Shown one piece after another: positions 47,416-48,074 of a DNA stretch of 48,074 bases. The notes under the pieces were generated by a model. It worked only from the letters and a program-made list of their open reading frames with translations, did not search any database and had not been told where the DNA came from. A program made the position numbers and the translations under genes. Each line of letters starts with the position of its first letter. Positions within the stretch are counted from its first letter, which is position 1. This DNA comes from Candidatus Aenigmatarchaeota archaeon (GTDB lineage Archaea > Aenigmatarchaeota > Aenigmatarchaeia > GW2011-AR5 > JAHLMP01): contig JAHLMP010000002.1 in the NCBI GenBank assembly GCA_018920315.1, positions 1 to 48,074 on the forward strand. The letters are read 5' to 3'.

Positions 47416-47691
47416 ATGAGAAATCCTAGAAATATTCTTTTACATGAGCTTATAGGCTTAGAATGCAAGGTTATAGGATCAAAAAACAAAAATCATTTAG
47501 GAATTAAAGGTAGAATTATTGACGAAACAAAAAATCTCATTATTCTTGAAACAAAGAAAGGAATCAAAAAGATTTCTAAAAAAGGAGCAATATTTAGATT
47601 AAAGCTTGAGAATGGCATCGTTGAAATTTTGGGTAACGATATATTAGCAAGGCCAGAAGATAGAATAAAAAGAAGGATTAAGGAATGGTAA
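47416..47691 (+). CDS. rnp1: Ribonuclease P protein component 1 (Rpp29)
   Basis: NILLHELIGLECKVIGSKNKNHLGIKGRIIDETKNLIILETKKGIKKISKKGAIFRLKL...DILARPEDRIKRRIKEW. Confidence 0.93.
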   Translation: MRNPRNILLHELIGLECKVIGSKNKNHLGIKGRIIDETKNLIILETKKGIKKISKKGAIFRLKLENGIVEILGNDILARPEDRIKRRIKEW

Positions 47692-47879
47692 ACAATTATT
47701 TATTTCCATTCGTTTTAACACTTTGGCTATTCAAAAATTTTTGATCATTCAAGGTTACGGCGCTTTTATAGATAAATAAAAACTTCAAGACAATAATCAT
47801 CCAGAGTATATGATAAAAATCGAAATATAATACAAAAATAAGAATATAATAAAAAACAATAAAAGAAAAATAAAACATA

Positions 47880-47909
47880 AATTAAGATTTTTGCAATTAA
47901 GATTTTTGC
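47880..47909. repeat. Perfect 15-bp tandem duplication
   Basis: aattaagatttttgc at 47880-47894 and 47895-47909. Confidence 0.9.
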
Positions 47910-48011
47910 TCATTTATTTCTTTTTCTTTTTAGTTGCACAGCCCATAAATATTTCTATATCTCAGTATATTAAAAAATATTTTTCATTTTAATTTTTCGA
48001 GATATTTTTTA

Positions 48012-48074
48012 TTATGGATAAACTTTCGGGTCAATTCTTCTTAGAACTTTTCTCATAGCATTTCTTACGCTTAA
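48012..48074 (-). CDS. C-terminal tail of a gene entering from the right edge (unidentified)
   Basis: Minus-strand frame ...LSVRNAMRKVLRRIDPKVYP* open to the window edge; too short to identify. Confidence 0.3.
   Translation of the reverse strand, partial: LSVRNAMRKVLRRIDPKVYP

Noticed and set aside
47915-47950. Tiny frame MGCATKKKKK* on the minus strand near the right edge
   Set aside because: Only about 10 codons after the ATG with an upstream in-frame stop; no evidence that it is a gene.
1-48074. CRISPR array, IS element or rRNA gene
   Set aside because: No regularly spaced repeats with unique spacers, no transposase-like protein with terminal inverted repeats, and no rRNA-like conserved blocks seen by eye.

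Overview
48 kb AT-rich archaeal chromosome segment. The gene content suits a reduced, DPANN-like archaeon, but that is inference only. The housekeeping part includes Cdc48, FtsZ, Hel308-type helicase, RadB, a HerA-like ATPase, eIF6, SUI1/eIF1, prefoldin alpha, PDCD5-like protein, CCA-adding enzyme, GlmS, a 2-oxoacid:ferredoxin oxidoreductase, two RNase P proteins (Rpr2/Rpp21 and Rpp29), and the ribosomal proteins uS19, uL6, eL32, uS3, eL19, uL18, eL31, eL39, eS19 and uL29. The accessory part is a minus-strand block (about 0.8-10.6 kb) of secreted or membrane proteins: pilin-like proteins, two with LamG domains, an Ig-like surface protein, Cys-rich proteins and a gingipain (C25)-like protease. 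There are two intron-containing tRNA genes. tRNA-Thr(CGU) has a 54-nt intron at the canonical 37/38 site. tRNA-Gly(UCC) has a 15-nt insert in the T-loop that folds as a bulge-helix-bulge; its removal restores UUCGAAU exactly. The Rpr2 RNase P gene begins 3 nt after that tRNA. Other leads are a fused nucleotidyltransferase-HEPN-like protein next to a winged-HTH protein with an S-layer-like domain, a PfkB-family protein lacking the GAGD motif, uS3 placed inside an spc-type ribosomal cluster, a truncated restriction-methylase-like gene at the left edge, two small genes absent from the ORF track (eL39 and a 38-aa zinc ribbon), and many short direct or tandem duplications at or beside stop codons.
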